A DNA stretch of 64,000 nucleotides, taken from positions 47,069-111,068 of the forward strand of contig JAACSN010000007.1 of the NCBI GenBank assembly GCA_009993885.1, given 5' to 3'. How positions within the stretch are numbered: position 1 is the stretch's first letter; each line of letters starts with the position of its first letter. Of the stretch, positions 28,127 to 36,273 are shown in pieces. This stretch comes from Alphaproteobacteria bacterium. GTDB lineage: Bacteria > Pseudomonadota > Alphaproteobacteria > Caedimonadales > UBA9215. The notes under the pieces are model-generated. The model did no database searches and was not told the DNA's origin. It saw only the letters and a program-made list of their open reading frames with translations. The position numbers were made by a program, and so were the translations under genes.

Positions 28127-29014
28127 ATGTCCTATTTGTTTAAAGACGATTTATTACACGTTCAAACGCTACTTGAAAAACGCCTTTCTTTCTTTTTGGA
28201 ACAAGCTCAAAAAGGAACGCCCGATCGCCTTGCTCAAGCTATGTCCTACGGTTTGCTTGACGGTGGAAAACGATTGCGACCTTTCCTGCATTTATCCGCC
28301 GCTCGGTTTTTGGGCGGTGACGAAGAAACGGCCGTTGATATTGCGTGTGCCCTTGAAACGGTTCATTGTTACTCGTTGATTCATGATGACTTGCCGTGCA
28401 TGGATGATTCTTCTTTGCGTCGCGGTAAACCGTCCGTTCAGGCGGCGTTTGATCCTGCAACGGCACTTCTTGCAGGAAATGCCCTTTATACTCTTGCCCT
28501 TGAAATTTTAACGGATCTTAATATTGCCGAGGTAAAACGTCTTGCGTTGATCCGAGCTCTTTCGAAGGCGAGCGGAGCCTCCGGTATGATGGGAGGACAG
28601 TACCTTGATATGACGGCAATGGCGTCACCTCGCCCTTTAACCCTTGAGGAAATTACTCATTTGCAACGCCTTAAAACCGGTGCGCTTATTGAAGTATGCC
28701 TCGAGGCGGCAAATATTGCCTTTGATCCCTCTCCGGAAAGAGCCCGTGCTTTGACGCTTTACGGACGAAATTTCGGGTTGCTCTTTCAAATATCAGATGA
28801 TTTGCTGGATGCGAAAGGCAGCCCTGAAACCCTTGGAAAACCAACACAAGCAGATGCGAGTAAAGCAACTTTCATTTCTCGGCTCGGCCTTAAGGGGGCT
28901 GAAGAAAAAGCGACTGCCCTTGTTGAACAAGCCTGCCAAGTCTTTGAAATTTATGGGGAATCCGCAATGCCTTTGACCCAAGTTGTTCGTGCCTTGTTAA
29001 CGCGGGTTGCTTAA
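28127..29014 (+). CDS. ispA: Farnesyl diphosphate synthase (short-chain polyprenyl synthase)
   Basis: A 295-residue prenyltransferase that condenses isopentenyl diphosphate with allylic diphosphates for quinone and undecaprenyl synthesis. The first aspartate-rich motif is in LIHDDLPCMDD, the second in ISDDLLDAKG, and GGKRLRPFL is conserved. Chain length is inferred from FDP-synthase-like length and linkage to xseB; a geranylgeranyl product cannot be excluded. dxs, which often follows, is absent. Confidence 0.94.
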   Translation: MSYLFKDDLLHVQTLLEKRLSFFLEQAQKGTPDRLAQAMSYGLLDGGKRLRPFLHLSAARFLGGDEETAVDIACALETVHCYSLIHDDLPCMDDSSLRRGKPSVQAAFDPATALLAGNALYTLALEILTDLNIAEVKRLALIRALSKASGASGMMGGQYLDMTAMASPRPLTLEEITHLQRLKTGALIEVCLEAANIAFDPSPERARALTLYGRNFGLLFQISDDLLDAKGSPETLGKPTQADASKATFISRLGLKGAEEKATALVEQACQVFEIYGESAMPLTQVVRALLTRVA

Positions 29015-29109
29015 GAGAAGCGAATGAGCTGCTCTATACTTTAACCCCCCTTGTTGTTTTGAAAAAATACCTTTACAATTAATCTGTAAGTTATTAACAG
29101 GATAGCCCC

Positions 29110-29409
29110 ATGGATATTATTTTTGTTCCTCTTTTGAATATTCTAAGAGTTGTGATTGACCTTTATGTATGGGTTGTGATCATCCATATCATTATGTCAT
29201 GGCTTGTTAGTTTTAATGTGATTAATGTTTCGAATCAGTTCGTTATGATTGTGAATAATGTGCTTTATGCGGCGACCGAGCCTGTTTTGCAACGTATTCG
29301 CCGATTTTTACCGACTTTTAGCGGTCTGGATTTATCCCCCCTTGTTTTAATTCTCATTTTGATGTTTATATCAAATGTTGTTGCACGTCTTGCATCCAAA
29401 CTTATATAG
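29110..29409 (+). CDS. YggT-family membrane protein
   Basis: A 99-residue inner-membrane protein with two hydrophobic segments, one at each end. The central WLVSFNVINVSNQFVMIVNN, followed by TEPVLQRIRRFLPTFSGLDLSPLV, is the family hallmark. YggT proteins are linked to envelope or ion homeostasis and their exact role is not settled. It precedes folD by 24 bases, and the pair may be one unit. Confidence 0.93.
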   Translation: MDIIFVPLLNILRVVIDLYVWVVIIHIIMSWLVSFNVINVSNQFVMIVNNVLYAATEPVLQRIRRFLPTFSGLDLSPLVLILILMFISNVVARLASKLI

Positions 29410-29433
29410 TTTTACTTATTAATTTTAAAGGAT

Positions 29434-30390
29434 ATGCCCTTCACGAAACATTCCAAAACAACCTTGGCTGCCGAAAGTTCTGCCAAGAAAACACTCCCTG
29501 AAAAGCCCGTGATAGAAAATAAGGCAAAAAATATAGACGGACGCTCTCTGGCTATTCATCTTAAAGAAGATCTCGTTAAACGTATTAATGTCCTCGAAAG
29601 AGAACATAATATTCGCCCGGGACTTGCTATTATTCGGGTGGGTGATGATCAGGCAAGTCAAGTTTATGTGGCGTCTAAAAAACGCCAATGTAAAGAGGTC
29701 GGAATCCGTTCCTTTGAACACGTTCTGCCCGGCACTATAGAACCCGAAGGGCTTCTTGACCTTATGCAAAGTATTAATGAAGACCCCGAAATTCACGGTT
29801 TGATTGTTCAACTTCCTTTGCCAAAAAAATTTAACTCGCCCGAGATTATTCAAACTATTTCTCCTCAAAAAGATGTTGACGGTTTACATCCGCTGAACTT
29901 AGGAAAGCTTTTTTGTGATATTAAAGGAGGGTTCGTTCCTTGTACACCCAAAGGATGTATCAAGCTTATCCATAGCGTGCAAAAAGATCTTAAAGGATTA
30001 AAAGCTGTCGTTATCGGAACTTCAAATTTGGTCGGCAAGCCGTTAGCACATCTTTTATTAAAGGAGGGGGTCACGGTTTCGCTCTTAAATGCAAAGACAA
30101 AAGACCCCAAAAGTCTATGTTCTCAAGCGGATATCGTCGTCGCAGCGGCAGGCGTCCCCTATCTTGTTCAGGGGGATTGGGTCAAAAAAGGCGCCATTGT
30201 TATTGATGTCGGTATTAATCGTCTTGTGGACGGTCAAGGAAAACCTTACTTGGTCGGGGATGTGGATTATGACGCTGTTTCCAAAAAGGCAAAGGCAATT
30301 ACACCTGTTCCGGGAGGTGTGGGGCCGATGACTGTTGCCTGTCTTTTGGAAAATACGGTTATTGCGGCAGAGAATTTCTATTCATCATAA
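29434..30390 (+). CDS. folD: FolD: methylenetetrahydrofolate dehydrogenase/cyclohydrolase
   Basis: A 318-residue bifunctional enzyme of one-carbon metabolism. The catalytic YVASKKRQC (Tyr and Lys), VQLPLPKKF, DVDGLHPLN, CTPKGC, the Rossmann segment GTSNLVGKPLAHLL and PVPGGVGPMTVA are all present. About 33 Lys/Ser/Thr/Pro-rich residues precede the normal family start and are not needed for the fold; no clear alternative start with a better ribosome-binding site is visible. The AAAGGA before the ATG is very close to it. Confidence 0.95.
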   Translation: MPFTKHSKTTLAAESSAKKTLPEKPVIENKAKNIDGRSLAIHLKEDLVKRINVLEREHNIRPGLAIIRVGDDQASQVYVASKKRQCKEVGIRSFEHVLPGTIEPEGLLDLMQSINEDPEIHGLIVQLPLPKKFNSPEIIQTISPQKDVDGLHPLNLGKLFCDIKGGFVPCTPKGCIKLIHSVQKDLKGLKAVVIGTSNLVGKPLAHLLLKEGVTVSLLNAKTKDPKSLCSQADIVVAAAGVPYLVQGDWVKKGAIVIDVGINRLVDGQGKPYLVGDVDYDAVSKKAKAITPVPGGVGPMTVACLLENTVIAAENFYSS

Positions 30391-30577
30391 CGATTGTAGG
30401 CTTGGCAACCGTCTCATATAAGACGGCGAGCTTCAGCTTATAAGGATATTCTTTGCCTTCTTCACGCAGGTAAATAAAACAGCACTTACTGTCCATTGGG
30501 TTATCTTTTGACCATAAGAGCCTCCTGTTATTACTTTTTTTAGGGTGTCCTATCTTTCTTTGAGCCGAATAGAGGAA
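30359..30577 (-). pseudogene. Possible gene remnant antisense to the folD 3' gap
   Basis: A 72-codon open frame without a usable start at its head runs from two stop codons to a TAA inside the folD end. It reads like coding sequence (for example KIGHPKKSNNRRLLWSKDNP and FIYLREEGKEYPYKLKL). Its only ATG with any context (30496) would give 45 residues. An AGGAGG sits upstream but serves an ATG whose frame stops after four codons, so a frameshifted gene is possible. I do not recognise the product. Confidence 0.25.
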
Positions 30578-30723
30578 TTATTAACCATATGTCCTTAATA
30601 CTGTTTTAGGCTTTAGTCTTTTATCAACGAGAATTCTAAAACCTGCTCTATATCCGGGCGAAATAAGGTAGTACACTTCATTGTTGTAGAAAAATTTTAA
30701 CTTAAGAGATTGTAATATTCAAC
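30391..30723. other. Gap between folD and the EAL-like gene
   Basis: About 330 bases with no clear gene. A small hairpin (CCGTCT/AGACGG around 30409-30426) lies 20 bases after folD and may slow or end its transcript, though it lacks a T run. Most of the rest is covered by the possible antisense remnant at 30359-30577. From 30580 to the next start the sequence is AT-rich and should hold the promoter of the EAL-like gene, but no convincing -35/-10 pair stands out. Confidence 0.4.
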
Positions 30724-31506
30724 ATGGCAATTTTAGATTTGAAAAAGGCGAATAAAGTAAAAGATGAAAAGACCTTGAAGCTTGTAACGGATGCTTTGGA
30801 AGACGATTCTATTAACGTAATGATACAGAAGATTGTTTGCCTTTCTGAGAGAAAAACCCAATTTTTTGAGTTGTTTTCTTCTGTTGCTTTGGGAGACGGC
30901 GGGGTTTTAGAGGCGAAAAACTTTATGCATCTTGCTAAAAATCAAGCAACACTTGCCAACGATACGTCGCCCGTTGTGCATTTGCTTGACATCACAATTT
31001 TGGTTCACACCCTGAATGCAATTTACATGTATAAAAAGCGTGGTATTGCTGTTCGTTTTTTTTACAATATATCGGCAAAAACCCTCTTGAACCGTCTGTT
31101 TTTAAAAAGTTTAGAGTATATTTTGAAAGAGAAGAAAGGTTTTGCCGACTCCATTATTTTTGAGTTGCCTTTGACGGATCTTACAGAAAATTTGGCCGCT
31201 TTGAAACCTTCCTTAAGAAAAATAAAAAGCTATGGTTCTTCTCTCTCTGTTGATAATGTTAGAAATTTAAATGTGAATTTGCTAGAGCTTCATGATCTGT
31301 ACTTTGAGTTTATCAAAATTGATTTTCAGGCTTTTTTAAAGAAAACAGAAGATGAAGTAAAGGATTTTTTAGATTCTTGTAAGAGGAGGAGTATTGACGT
31401 TGTTTGTTGTAAGGTTGAAGATGATAAGGCATTGAAAGAACTTTCTAATTACAACATCAAGTACGCTCAAGGATTTCTTTTTGATAAACCGAAGCCTCTC
31501 AAATAA
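30724..31506 (+). CDS. Degenerate EAL-domain protein
   Basis: A 260-residue cytoplasmic protein. About residues 45-258 follow the fold of an EAL phosphodiesterase: FFELFSSVAL at the EAL position, FFYNISAKTLLN (the conserved Asn), IIFELPLTDL, FIKIDFQAF (conserved Lys) and the closing YAQGFLFDKPKPL. Key catalytic positions have changed: the DDFG-type motif reads SVDNV, and the VAEGVE Glu is lost (VVCCKVED). It is therefore unlikely to hydrolyse cyclic di-GMP and may bind it or act through protein contacts. The window also holds a GGDEF enzyme at 738. Confidence 0.65.
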   Translation: MAILDLKKANKVKDEKTLKLVTDALEDDSINVMIQKIVCLSERKTQFFELFSSVALGDGGVLEAKNFMHLAKNQATLANDTSPVVHLLDITILVHTLNAIYMYKKRGIAVRFFYNISAKTLLNRLFLKSLEYILKEKKGFADSIIFELPLTDLTENLAALKPSLRKIKSYGSSLSVDNVRNLNVNLLELHDLYFEFIKIDFQAFLKKTEDEVKDFLDSCKRRSIDVVCCKVEDDKALKELSNYNIKYAQGFLFDKPKPLK

Positions 31507-31616
31507 AGGGCTTAATTTTTTATAGAGCGTGAATAACGTACATATTTCTTATTAAAATTCTTTTATTGATTTATACATTTTATTTGTGATATTTTACTTT
31601 AATTTATAAAATTAAT

Positions 31617-32276
31617 ATGATTTGTGTCGCTGTAATGGATAAATTTTTCAACTCTATAAAATGCCATAAAGCTTGGCTGCTTCTAAATTTTCCTTTGTTT
31701 ATTATGTCTCTTTTATTATTCGTTGAGACAAGTTATTGGAAAGTTCTGACGCCATGGACGGGTTACTTTTCTATTGCGATTCTCTGCACACTCCTTTTTT
31801 TAAATCCTTTAAGGCATCTTTTTCCGACCTCTAAGGTCTTGAGAGAATTTAATAAGTATCGTCGCCCGCTAGGAGTTGCGAGTTTTAACTATGCCGCATT
31901 GCATGTGATCTGTTACATGATTAAAAGAGGCGGTTTTTTTGAGATGCTTAAGTGGCTATTGCATCCTATTATTCTTCCGGGTCTTTTGGCATTCCTAATT
32001 TTTATTCCTTTGGCGTTGAGCAGTAACAAAGTCTCTTTGAAATACCTTAAATTTCCTAAGTGGAAGAAGCTCCATACAAAAGTTTATATTGCTCAGTGGG
32101 GTACCTTTTTTCATTTACTAATTTTGTATTCATTAACTCGGCAGACCAAAGCGCTTGTTTGCGGATTGCTTTTGTCTATGCCTCTTTTTGCCGTACAGTA
32201 TATCCGTCGGCAACATCGCAAGAAAGCAGAGCACATGAAAGGCTTGAAGGGAGAAGCGGTTAAAACAGCAGCTTAG
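31617..32276 (+). CDS. msrQ: MsrQ-like haem-binding membrane subunit (YedZ family)
   Basis: A 219-residue protein with five to six membrane spans. YRRPLGVASFNYAALHVICYM, WKKLHTKVYIAQW and TFFHLLILY match the conserved blocks and haem-ligand histidines of MsrQ, which passes quinol electrons to the periplasmic molybdoenzyme MsrP for methionine-sulfoxide repair. No msrP is seen in the window. An ATG at 31635 is an alternative start. The stop overlaps that of the convergent pssA by four bases. Confidence 0.78.
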   Translation: MICVAVMDKFFNSIKCHKAWLLLNFPLFIMSLLLFVETSYWKVLTPWTGYFSIAILCTLLFLNPLRHLFPTSKVLREFNKYRRPLGVASFNYAALHVICYMIKRGGFFEMLKWLLHPIILPGLLAFLIFIPLALSSNKVSLKYLKFPKWKKLHTKVYIAQWGTFFHLLILYSLTRQTKALVCGLLLSMPLFAVQYIRRQHRKKAEHMKGLKGEAVKTAA

Positions 32277-32292
32277 GTGTGAGCTGCTGTTT
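32263..32292. terminator. Hairpin embedded in the overlapping ends of msrQ and pssA
   Basis: AAACAGCAGCT at 32263-32273 pairs perfectly with AGCTGCTGTTT at 32282-32292 (11 bp, 8-base loop). Both stop codons fall at the loop. On the minus strand four T residues follow the stem. It probably serves as a shared terminator encoded within the last codons of both genes. Confidence 0.6.
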
Positions 32293-33133
32293 CCAAGGCC
32301 TTGAGTTTTCTAAAGTCCCTAATGGAGAAGGGAATGGTTATAAGGTAAGCCGTCACAACGGCGCAGGCCAATAACCAAGGTGCGCTGATAATCATAGCCA
32401 TAAAAAGCGCCGCAATTACGAGGCTCGGCAATACCCAGCTACGCGGAATTTTAAGAGACTTAAAAGAATACGTCGGAATGCGACTTACCATAAGACTCGC
32501 AGAAAGAATCATAAAGAAGGCATAAACTATCGGGTTTAGAATCCAGTCAATGTCAAAGGCCAAGTGAATCATTAAAGGAAAAAGAGCAATAAAGGCAGCT
32601 GCCGGTGCGGGTGTTCCTACAAAAAATTTATTCTTTCCTGCCGTGATAATCGGGGATTGTTTGAGTGTTTCGTCTTCGGCTACTTTCTCACGTTGTTGTT
32701 GAATGGTCATGGCATTAAAGCGGGCAAGACGTAATCCCATGCAGACGGAATAAAAAAGAGAAACCCCCCAGCCAAAGCCGTTTAAATCTTTTAAAGTGAG
32801 CATGTAAATAACAACGGCAGGCCCCACACCAAAGCAGATGAAATCCGATAACGAGTCAAGTTCGGCGCCAAAGTCGCTTGTTGCTTTTAAAAGTCGGGCG
32901 ATACGACCGTCAATACCGTCAAGAAAAGCTGCAATGAGAATGGCGACAACCGCCCACTCAAAACGTCCCAACATGGCAAAGCGAATAGACGATAAGCCCG
33001 TACAAAGAGCGGCAACTGTGGCTAGGTTTGGAATCATCCGTACAAAAGACAGTTCTTGGAGTTTTGCTGCCGTTGCAGCGCCTACTTTTTTTTGCTCTTT
33101 TGGTGTCGCTTCGCCTGCTTTATTTAAAGTCAT
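32273..33133 (-). CDS. pssA: CDP-diacylglycerol-serine O-phosphatidyltransferase
   Basis: A 286-residue membrane enzyme making phosphatidylserine. The CDP-alcohol phosphotransferase signature is seen in DGIDGRIARLLKATSDFGAE followed by LDSLSDFICFG, with all the required Asp residues. About eight hydrophobic segments follow or surround it. It starts immediately after the psd stop, so the two steps from CDP-diacylglycerol to phosphatidylethanolamine are encoded together. Confidence 0.96.
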   Translation of the reverse strand: MTLNKAGEATPKEQKKVGAATAAKLQELSFVRMIPNLATVAALCTGLSSIRFAMLGRFEWAVVAILIAAFLDGIDGRIARLLKATSDFGAELDSLSDFICFGVGPAVVIYMLTLKDLNGFGWGVSLFYSVCMGLRLARFNAMTIQQQREKVAEDETLKQSPIITAGKNKFFVGTPAPAAAFIALFPLMIHLAFDIDWILNPIVYAFFMILSASLMVSRIPTYSFKSLKIPRSWVLPSLVIAALFMAMIISAPWLLACAVVTAYLITIPFSIRDFRKLKALETAAHT

Positions 33134-33826
33134 TTAAAGAATCTCGCCTTCAAGGGGGTGGGCGTCTTTGGCAGCCATGTCCGCCAAAACTGTTTCGCCG
33201 GCAATTGTTTTTTGACCGACAATCACTTGGGGCGCCAGTGAGGCGGGCAGATAGACGTCGCAGCGACTGCCAAAGCGAATAAGGCCGAAGCGTTGCCCTG
33301 TTTTTACCTCGTCTTGTTCGCGAATATCGCAACGGATGCGTCGGGCAATTAAGCCGGCAATTTGCGTAAAACCGATGATGTCTTTTGTTTTTGTTTCAAC
33401 GACAAGAGCTTGGCGCTCGTTTTCTTTGCTGGCTTTATCCAAAGAGGCATTTAAAAATTTTCCGGGATGGTAAACGCTTTTAATAATTTTTCCGCCAACG
33501 GGGACGCGGTTAACATGCACGTTAAACACATTTAAAAAGATACTGATTCTAGTCCATTTTCCCTTTGGAAGATCCATTTCTTCCGGCGTTTCTGCGTCTT
33601 CAACAACGGCGTGCACCACACCGTCGGCAGGGCTGACAATCAATCCTTCTCGGGTAGGCACAACGCGGTCGGGATCTCTGAAAAAGTAAGCGCACCAGCC
33701 TGTGAAGATAAGGCCGATATAGCCGAGAACTGAAGAAAGCAAACTTAAGATGAGGGTGATACCTAAAAAAATCCCGATAAAAAGAAAGCCTTCTTTATGG
33801 ATTTTAGGTAGTGAAATCTGATACAT
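33134..33826 (-). CDS. psd: Phosphatidylserine decarboxylase (short proteobacterial type)
   Basis: A 230-residue pro-enzyme that makes phosphatidylethanolamine. GWCAYFFRDPDRVVP, IVSPADGVV, NVFNVHVNRVPVGG and the self-cleavage site RFGSRCDVYLP are present; the Ser becomes the pyruvoyl group. Two N-terminal hydrophobic segments anchor it. Operon with pssA. Confidence 0.97.
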   Translation of the reverse strand: MYQISLPKIHKEGFLFIGIFLGITLILSLLSSVLGYIGLIFTGWCAYFFRDPDRVVPTREGLIVSPADGVVHAVVEDAETPEEMDLPKGKWTRISIFLNVFNVHVNRVPVGGKIIKSVYHPGKFLNASLDKASKENERQALVVETKTKDIIGFTQIAGLIARRIRCDIREQDEVKTGQRFGLIRFGSRCDVYLPASLAPQVIVGQKTIAGETVLADMAAKDAHPLEGEIL

Positions 33827-33960
33827 TGTTAAGAGCCTTATGATGTTGTCTGTACAGAAAAAACTTTACGCTTTTTTATACACCCTGTAAATGCTATTAA
33901 GGACTCCTTAAGGAAGTTGATTTATGCTTTAATGAATCTATTAAATAGTGAGGTCGTCCT

Positions 33961-35109
33961 GTGAAAAAAACGGTTGCTTATCTTCTTACGGTTCTTTTGT
34001 ATTGCACGGCATTGGTAGCGCAAGAACCCGCAGAACAGAAGACTCAACCTAAACAACCTAAGGGGGAGCAGGTTGTTAATGTTTACGGTTGGTATGAACA
34101 AGTTCCCGATTACCTGATCAAAGCCTTTGAAGAAGAGACGGGCATCAAAGTCAACCTTGACGTTTATGATAGTAATGAGGTTTTAGAAGCAAAATTATTA
34201 GCGGGAAATACGGGATATGATGTTGTTTTCCCAACGGCATGGCCCTATGTCTTACGCCAAGCAGCTTCCGGGTTATATCTTAAAATTGACCGATCAAAAT
34301 TACCTAACTACAAAAATTTAGATCCTCTCTTCCTGGAGAAAATGCAGAACGCCGATCCGGGTAACCTTTATTCTATTCCTTATACATGGGGACTGGTAGC
34401 CATTGGGTATGATGAGGAGAAAATTAAAAAACTTGTTCCGGAAGATAAGCAAAATTCTTGGGCCTTACTCTATGATCCCGAGATTTTAAAGTCTTTAAAA
34501 GGGTGCGGGGTGACGCTTTTAGAAGATCCTTTGGATGTTTTTTTGACTTATTATATCTATCGAGGAGAAAATCCCCTTGATCCTTCTTTAAAAAAACTTA
34601 AAGAAATGCAGGAAGACCTTAAGGAAATTCGTCCGTATATCAAACGCTTTGGAACCAGCCTTGTGGCAGAACAATTGGGGAACGGAGAACTTTGTGTTGT
34701 GATGCATTGGAGCGGTATTCTATCCCATGCGCGCTCTAAGTTTAAAAAGATGGAGGGAAAAACGCCGGGAAGTGCTTCTAAAATGAAAATTATGCTTCCC
34801 AAAGAAGGAACCTTAATGTGGATTGATTGTGTTGCGATCCCAAAGGATGCCCTTCATGTAGATAATGCACACCGTTTTATTGACTTTTTATTAAGGGCAC
34901 AAACATCTGCCGGTATTACAAATAACACCTATACGCCGACGACCGTGAAAACAAGTTATCCCTTATTGCAAGACGATATTCGCAATAATAAATCGTTGTT
35001 TCCCGGCGATGAGTACCTTCAAAAAGTTGTATTACCGGAAGTAAAGTCCTTGCAATTCCAGCGACGTTTATCGCGCTCTTTTGCATCGTTGATTACCCAT
35101 AAGGAATAA
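33961..35109 (+). CDS. Putrescine/spermidine-binding periplasmic protein
   Basis: A 382-residue PotD/PotF-type solute-binding protein with a signal peptide ending near ALVA. VVNVYGWYEQVPDYLIKAFE, the YDVVFPTAWPYVLRQA segment, and the YSIPYTWGLVAIGYD region match the family and line the polyamine pocket. A GAGGTCG ribosome-binding site supports the GTG start. First gene of a four-gene transporter set; the ligand is inferred from family and could be putrescine or spermidine. Confidence 0.9.
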   Translation: MKKTVAYLLTVLLYCTALVAQEPAEQKTQPKQPKGEQVVNVYGWYEQVPDYLIKAFEEETGIKVNLDVYDSNEVLEAKLLAGNTGYDVVFPTAWPYVLRQAASGLYLKIDRSKLPNYKNLDPLFLEKMQNADPGNLYSIPYTWGLVAIGYDEEKIKKLVPEDKQNSWALLYDPEILKSLKGCGVTLLEDPLDVFLTYYIYRGENPLDPSLKKLKEMQEDLKEIRPYIKRFGTSLVAEQLGNGELCVVMHWSGILSHARSKFKKMEGKTPGSASKMKIMLPKEGTLMWIDCVAIPKDALHVDNAHRFIDFLLRAQTSAGITNNTYTPTTVKTSYPLLQDDIRNNKSLFPGDEYLQKVVLPEVKSLQFQRRLSRSFASLITHKE

Positions 35110-35115
35110 TAAAAA

Positions 35116-36255
35116 GTGGCCAAAATAGATAAAAGAACACGCTTAGAACCTTGGCAAGATCCTTACTCTGTGCCCTATGTTGAGGTTAAAGATTTATCCA
35201 AAAGCTATGAGGGCGTCGTGGCCGTGAATAGCCAATCCCTTGAAATTTATAAGGGAGAGCTGTTTTCTTTGCTAGGCCCGTCGGGATGTGGAAAATCCAC
35301 ATTGTTGCGTATGCTGGCCGGCTTTGAAGAACCCTCCGAAGGCCATATCTATATTGACGGGGTGGATATTACCCATATGCCGCCCTATGAGCGTCCCGTT
35401 AATATGATGTTTCAAGCTTATGCTCTTTTCCCGCATATGACGGTCGAGCAAAATGTTGCTTTTGGCCTTAAGCAAGAAGGTCTTCCAAAGGACGAGATTC
35501 GTGACAGAGTGAGCTCAATGCTTCATATGGTTCGCTTGAATCAATATGCCAGTCGAAAACCTCATCAGTTATCCGGCGGTCAACGCCAACGGGTGGCTTT
35601 AGCAAGATGCCTCGTGAAAAAGCCTAAACTTGTTTTGTTAGACGAGCCCTTGGGCGCCTTGGATCGCCAGCTTAGGGTGCAAACACAGTTTGAATTGGTG
35701 AACATTCAAGAAGAGCTCGGCGTGACTTTTATCATGGTAACCCACGATCAAGAAGAAGCAATGACGATGTCCACCCGTATCGGGGTTATGGAAGAAGGTC
35801 GCTTGCGTCAAATTGGAACACCGACGGAAATTTATGAATACCCTAACTCTCGGTATGTGGCTGATTTTGTGGGAGATATGAACATGTTTGAAGGTATCGT
35901 TACCGAGATTGAAGCAGACCATGTCTGTATTCATTCCGAAGAAGTCGGATGCGATATTGATGTATCTCACGTAAGCGACGTTCCTCTGGGAGCGACGGTG
36001 GCTGTTGCCATTCGTCCTGAGAAAATTATGCTTTCTACTGAGAAAAAACGAGGTAAACGTAATGCGGCAAAAGGGGTTGTAAATGAAATTGCTTACCTTG
36101 GAGATATGTCTATTTATCACGTTTTACTGGAAACGGGAAAAGCTGTTCGCGTGGCCTTAACCAATCAAGTGCGTTTATCGGAACGTCCTGTGAATTGGGA
36201 TGATGAAGTTTATCTTTCATGGCATTCCGATAGCAGCACTATTTTGACCGGCTAG
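35116..36255 (+). CDS. potG: Polyamine ABC transporter ATPase
   Basis: A 379-residue ATPase. Walker A is GPSGCGKST, the Q-loop MMFQAYALFPHM, the signature LSGGQRQRVALARCL, Walker B LVLLDEPLGALD, and the switch His is in MVTHDQEEAM. A C-terminal TOBE domain (about 280-370) is typical of PotA/PotG. The N-terminus carries about 25 extra residues before the ABC domain. GTG start seven bases after the binding-protein gene. Confidence 0.95.
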   Translation: MAKIDKRTRLEPWQDPYSVPYVEVKDLSKSYEGVVAVNSQSLEIYKGELFSLLGPSGCGKSTLLRMLAGFEEPSEGHIYIDGVDITHMPPYERPVNMMFQAYALFPHMTVEQNVAFGLKQEGLPKDEIRDRVSSMLHMVRLNQYASRKPHQLSGGQRQRVALARCLVKKPKLVLLDEPLGALDRQLRVQTQFELVNIQEELGVTFIMVTHDQEEAMTMSTRIGVMEEGRLRQIGTPTEIYEYPNSRYVADFVGDMNMFEGIVTEIEADHVCIHSEEVGCDIDVSHVSDVPLGATVAVAIRPEKIMLSTEKKRGKRNAAKGVVNEIAYLGDMSIYHVLLETGKAVRVALTNQVRLSERPVNWDDEVYLSWHSDSSTILTG

Positions 36256-36273
36256 GGGTGAGGTTATAAGAAA

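Noticed and set aside
33961..34020. The polyamine-binding protein as a lipoprotein
   Set aside because: The Cys in the signal region is preceded by Tyr, which does not fit a lipobox; ordinary signal cleavage is more likely.
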